Source: Bog-756 sp963824645
GTDB taxonomy: Bacteria > Actinomycetota > Acidimicrobiia > Acidimicrobiales > RAAP-2
NCBI GenBank assembly: GCA_963824645.1
Contig: CAWGQC010000005.1
Span: 620,001 to 684,000 of the forward strand
Direction: 5' to 3'
Length of the DNA stretch: 64,000 nucleotides
In this document: piece after piece, positions 62,628-64,000 of the stretch
Numbering within the stretch: position 1 is the stretch's first letter
Layout of the letters: each line of letters starts with the position of its first letter
Made by a program: the position numbers and the translations under genes
Notes under the pieces: model-generated
Database searches by the model: none
Told to the model about the DNA's origin: nothing
The model's input: the letters and a program-made list of their open reading frames with translations, nothing else

Positions 62628-64000
62628 CGTGGGGCGGCGGCGGCGGATTCGGAGGCGGCCTGGGCGGTGCCCCGGGCGGATTCGGGCGACCGGCCGCGCC
62701 CGGTCTCCCCTTTGCCGGCATCCCCTCGGAGCTGCAGGACGGGGTCGACCTTCTCCTGAAGAGCGAGCCGGATTACGCGCCACCGGACATCGTCTTCAAA
62801 CAGAACGGCTCGGAAGACGACCTCAAGCGGCTCAGCCTGTGGCGCCTGTTGACCAAGTACCCCGGCATGCTGGCCCTGGCCGGGGTGTTGGTGGTGGCCA
62901 TCGCCGTGTTCGCCCAGACCGGGCCCAAGTTGACCGAAATCGCCATCAACGACGGCATGTACCCCCACAAGGACTTCGCCATCGTGGCGTTGATGGCCTT
63001 CCTCTATCTGGTCTTCATCGTGGTCACTTCACTGGCTCAGCGGGGCCAGGTCCAGGTCACCGGCAGGCTGGCCGCCTGGGTGATGAACGACCTCCGGGTC
63101 AAGGTGTTCGCCCATTTGCAGCGCCTGTCGCTCAGCTTCTTCACCGAGGAGAAGGCCGGTGTGGTGATGAGCCGGATGACCAGCGACGTGGAGAACCTCC
63201 AGCAGCTGTTGCAGGACGGTCTCGCCCAACTGGCCATTCAGGCCCTGACCATGGTGGTCATCACGATCATCCTGTTCACCACCAACGTGCAGCTGGCGGC
63301 CATCACCGTCCTGCTGATCGTTCCCGCGCTGGTGCTGATGTCGCTCTGGTTCAAACGGGCCTCCGAGCGGGGCTACGACAGGGTGCGGGACGGTATCGCC
63401 AACGTGCTGGCCGATCTGTCGGAGAGTCTGCACGGCGTCCGGATCGTGACCGCTCACAACCGGCAGCGCCAGAACGTGATCCACCACCGCAATGTGGTCG
63501 GTGACTACCGAGCCGCCAACAACGCCACCGCCCATGTCAACGCCACCTACGCCGGAGGGACCCAGGTACTGGGCGTGCTGGGTCAGGCAGCCCTGCTGGC
63601 CATCGGGGGAAACATGGTGCTGCACCACACCCTGTCGATTGGTGCCCTGACCGCCTTCTTCCTCTACCTCAACCGGTTCCTCCAACCCATCCAGTTGCTG
63701 GTCCAGCAGTACAACACCTTCCAGCAGGGCCAGGCCTCGGTGGTCAAGCTCCGTGACCTGGTGGATACCGAACCCGAGGTCAAAGAAGCCATCGATGCCA
63801 CCGACCTGCCGCCCATCGAAGGTGAGATCATCTTCGACCACCTGTCCTTCGGCTACGACCCGCAGCGGCTGGTCATCGAGGATGTCAACCTCCGCATCGC
63901 CCCGGGCGAGACGGTGGCCTTCGTCGGAGCCACCGGTGCGGGCAAATCGACGCTGGCCAAGCTGGTCACCCGCTTCTACGATCCCGTGTCCGGCCGGGTG
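62624..64000 (+). CDS. ABC exporter half-transporter, second subunit (partial, runs off window)
   Basis: Open from the GTG at 62624 to the window end, 459 residues seen. The Gly-rich N-terminus (VTWGGGGGFGGGLGGAPGGF) is unusual. The permease follows: LALAGVLVVAIAVFAQTGPKLTEIAIND, LRVKVFAHLQRLSLSFFTEEKAGVVMSRMTSDVENLQQLLQDG and VITIILFTTNVQLAAITVLLIVPALV. The ATPase domain starts FDHLSFGYDPQ with Walker A GATGAGKST. It overlaps the upstream ABC gene by GTGA and should form a heterodimer with it, supplying the catalytically complete site. The signature and Walker B lie beyond the window, so this cannot be confirmed here. Confidence 0.92.
   Translation, partial: MTWGGGGGFGGGLGGAPGGFGRPAAPGLPFAGIPSELQDGVDLLLKSEPDYAPPDIVFKQNGSEDDLKRLSLWRLLTKYPGMLALAGVLVVAIAVFAQTGPKLTEIAINDGMYPHKDFAIVALMAFLYLVFIVVTSLAQRGQVQVTGRLAAWVMNDLRVKVFAHLQRLSLSFFTEEKAGVVMSRMTSDVENLQQLLQDGLAQLAIQALTMVVITIILFTTNVQLAAITVLLIVPALVLMSLWFKRASERGYDRVRDGIANVLADLSESLHGVRIVTAHNRQRQNVIHHRNVVGDYRAANNATAHVNATYAGGTQVLGVLGQAALLAIGGNMVLHHTLSIGALTAFFLYLNRFLQPIQLLVQQYNTFQQGQASVVKLRDLVDTEPEVKEAIDATDLPPIEGEIIFDHLSFGYDPQRLVIEDVNLRIAPGETVAFVGATGAGKSTLAKLVTRFYDPVSGRV

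Overview
The window is very GC-rich, with dense, often ATGA- or GTGA-overlapping genes, many GTG starts and strong GC bias at third codon positions. The gene content points to a high-GC actinobacterium: a complete-looking mycofactocin locus, an Rpf-type muralytic protein, an MMPL transporter, an ArnT-like glycosyltransferase next to a GtrA-fused glycosyltransferase, and rifamycin phosphotransferase. The class Acidimicrobiia or a related soil lineage is my guess, not a demonstrated placement. No rRNA, tRNA, CRISPR array, insertion sequence or phage gene was recognised.

Layout. 1-1202 (minus): the end of a sugar locus, with a truncated GT4 glycosyltransferase and rpiB. 1303-16133: three giant secreted proteins of one family (one minus, two plus), each with a signal peptide, a Cys-containing glycine-rich block, Ig-like repeats and IPT/TIG domains. 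16269-30265: mycofactocin locus, with divergent mftR and then mftA, mftB, mftC, an OYE-type reductase, an SDR, a second OYE, a FixB/C/X/A-like electron-transfer set, mftE, a second SDR and mftF. No mftD is seen. 30401-35641: two membrane-anchored proteins sharing a Cys-containing stalk (one carries a GH43-like propeller), a secreted beta-helix protein, an Rpf-like protein with a long leader, and a cold-shock protein. 35841-37377: a badly frameshifted secreted S33 peptidase. 37609-43825: a response regulator, histidine kinase, GT2-GtrA and ArnT-like operon. 43948-46371: a glycine-rich beta-helix protein. 46455-56527: metabolic genes (acyl-CoA dehydrogenase, GABA aminotransferase, tyrosine phosphatase, MMPL transporter, aldehyde dehydrogenase, methyltransferase, alpha/beta hydrolase). 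56584-59177 (minus): a frameshifted rifamycin phosphotransferase with a RIF-associated element upstream. 60196-64000: a MarR regulator and a two-gene ABC exporter, the second gene cut by the window end.

How the genes may work together. The mycofactocin operon appears to combine cofactor biosynthesis (MftABCEF), candidate cofactor-dependent dehydrogenases (SDRs), flavin/FeS reductases (OYEs) and an ETF/ETF-quinone-reductase-like module. That module could pass electrons from the reduced cofactor to the quinone pool. This is inference from synteny. Several genes carry apparent frameshifts (giant adhesin, fixC-like, S33 peptidase, ArnT-like, rph), so either the assembly has residual indels or some of these genes are decaying.
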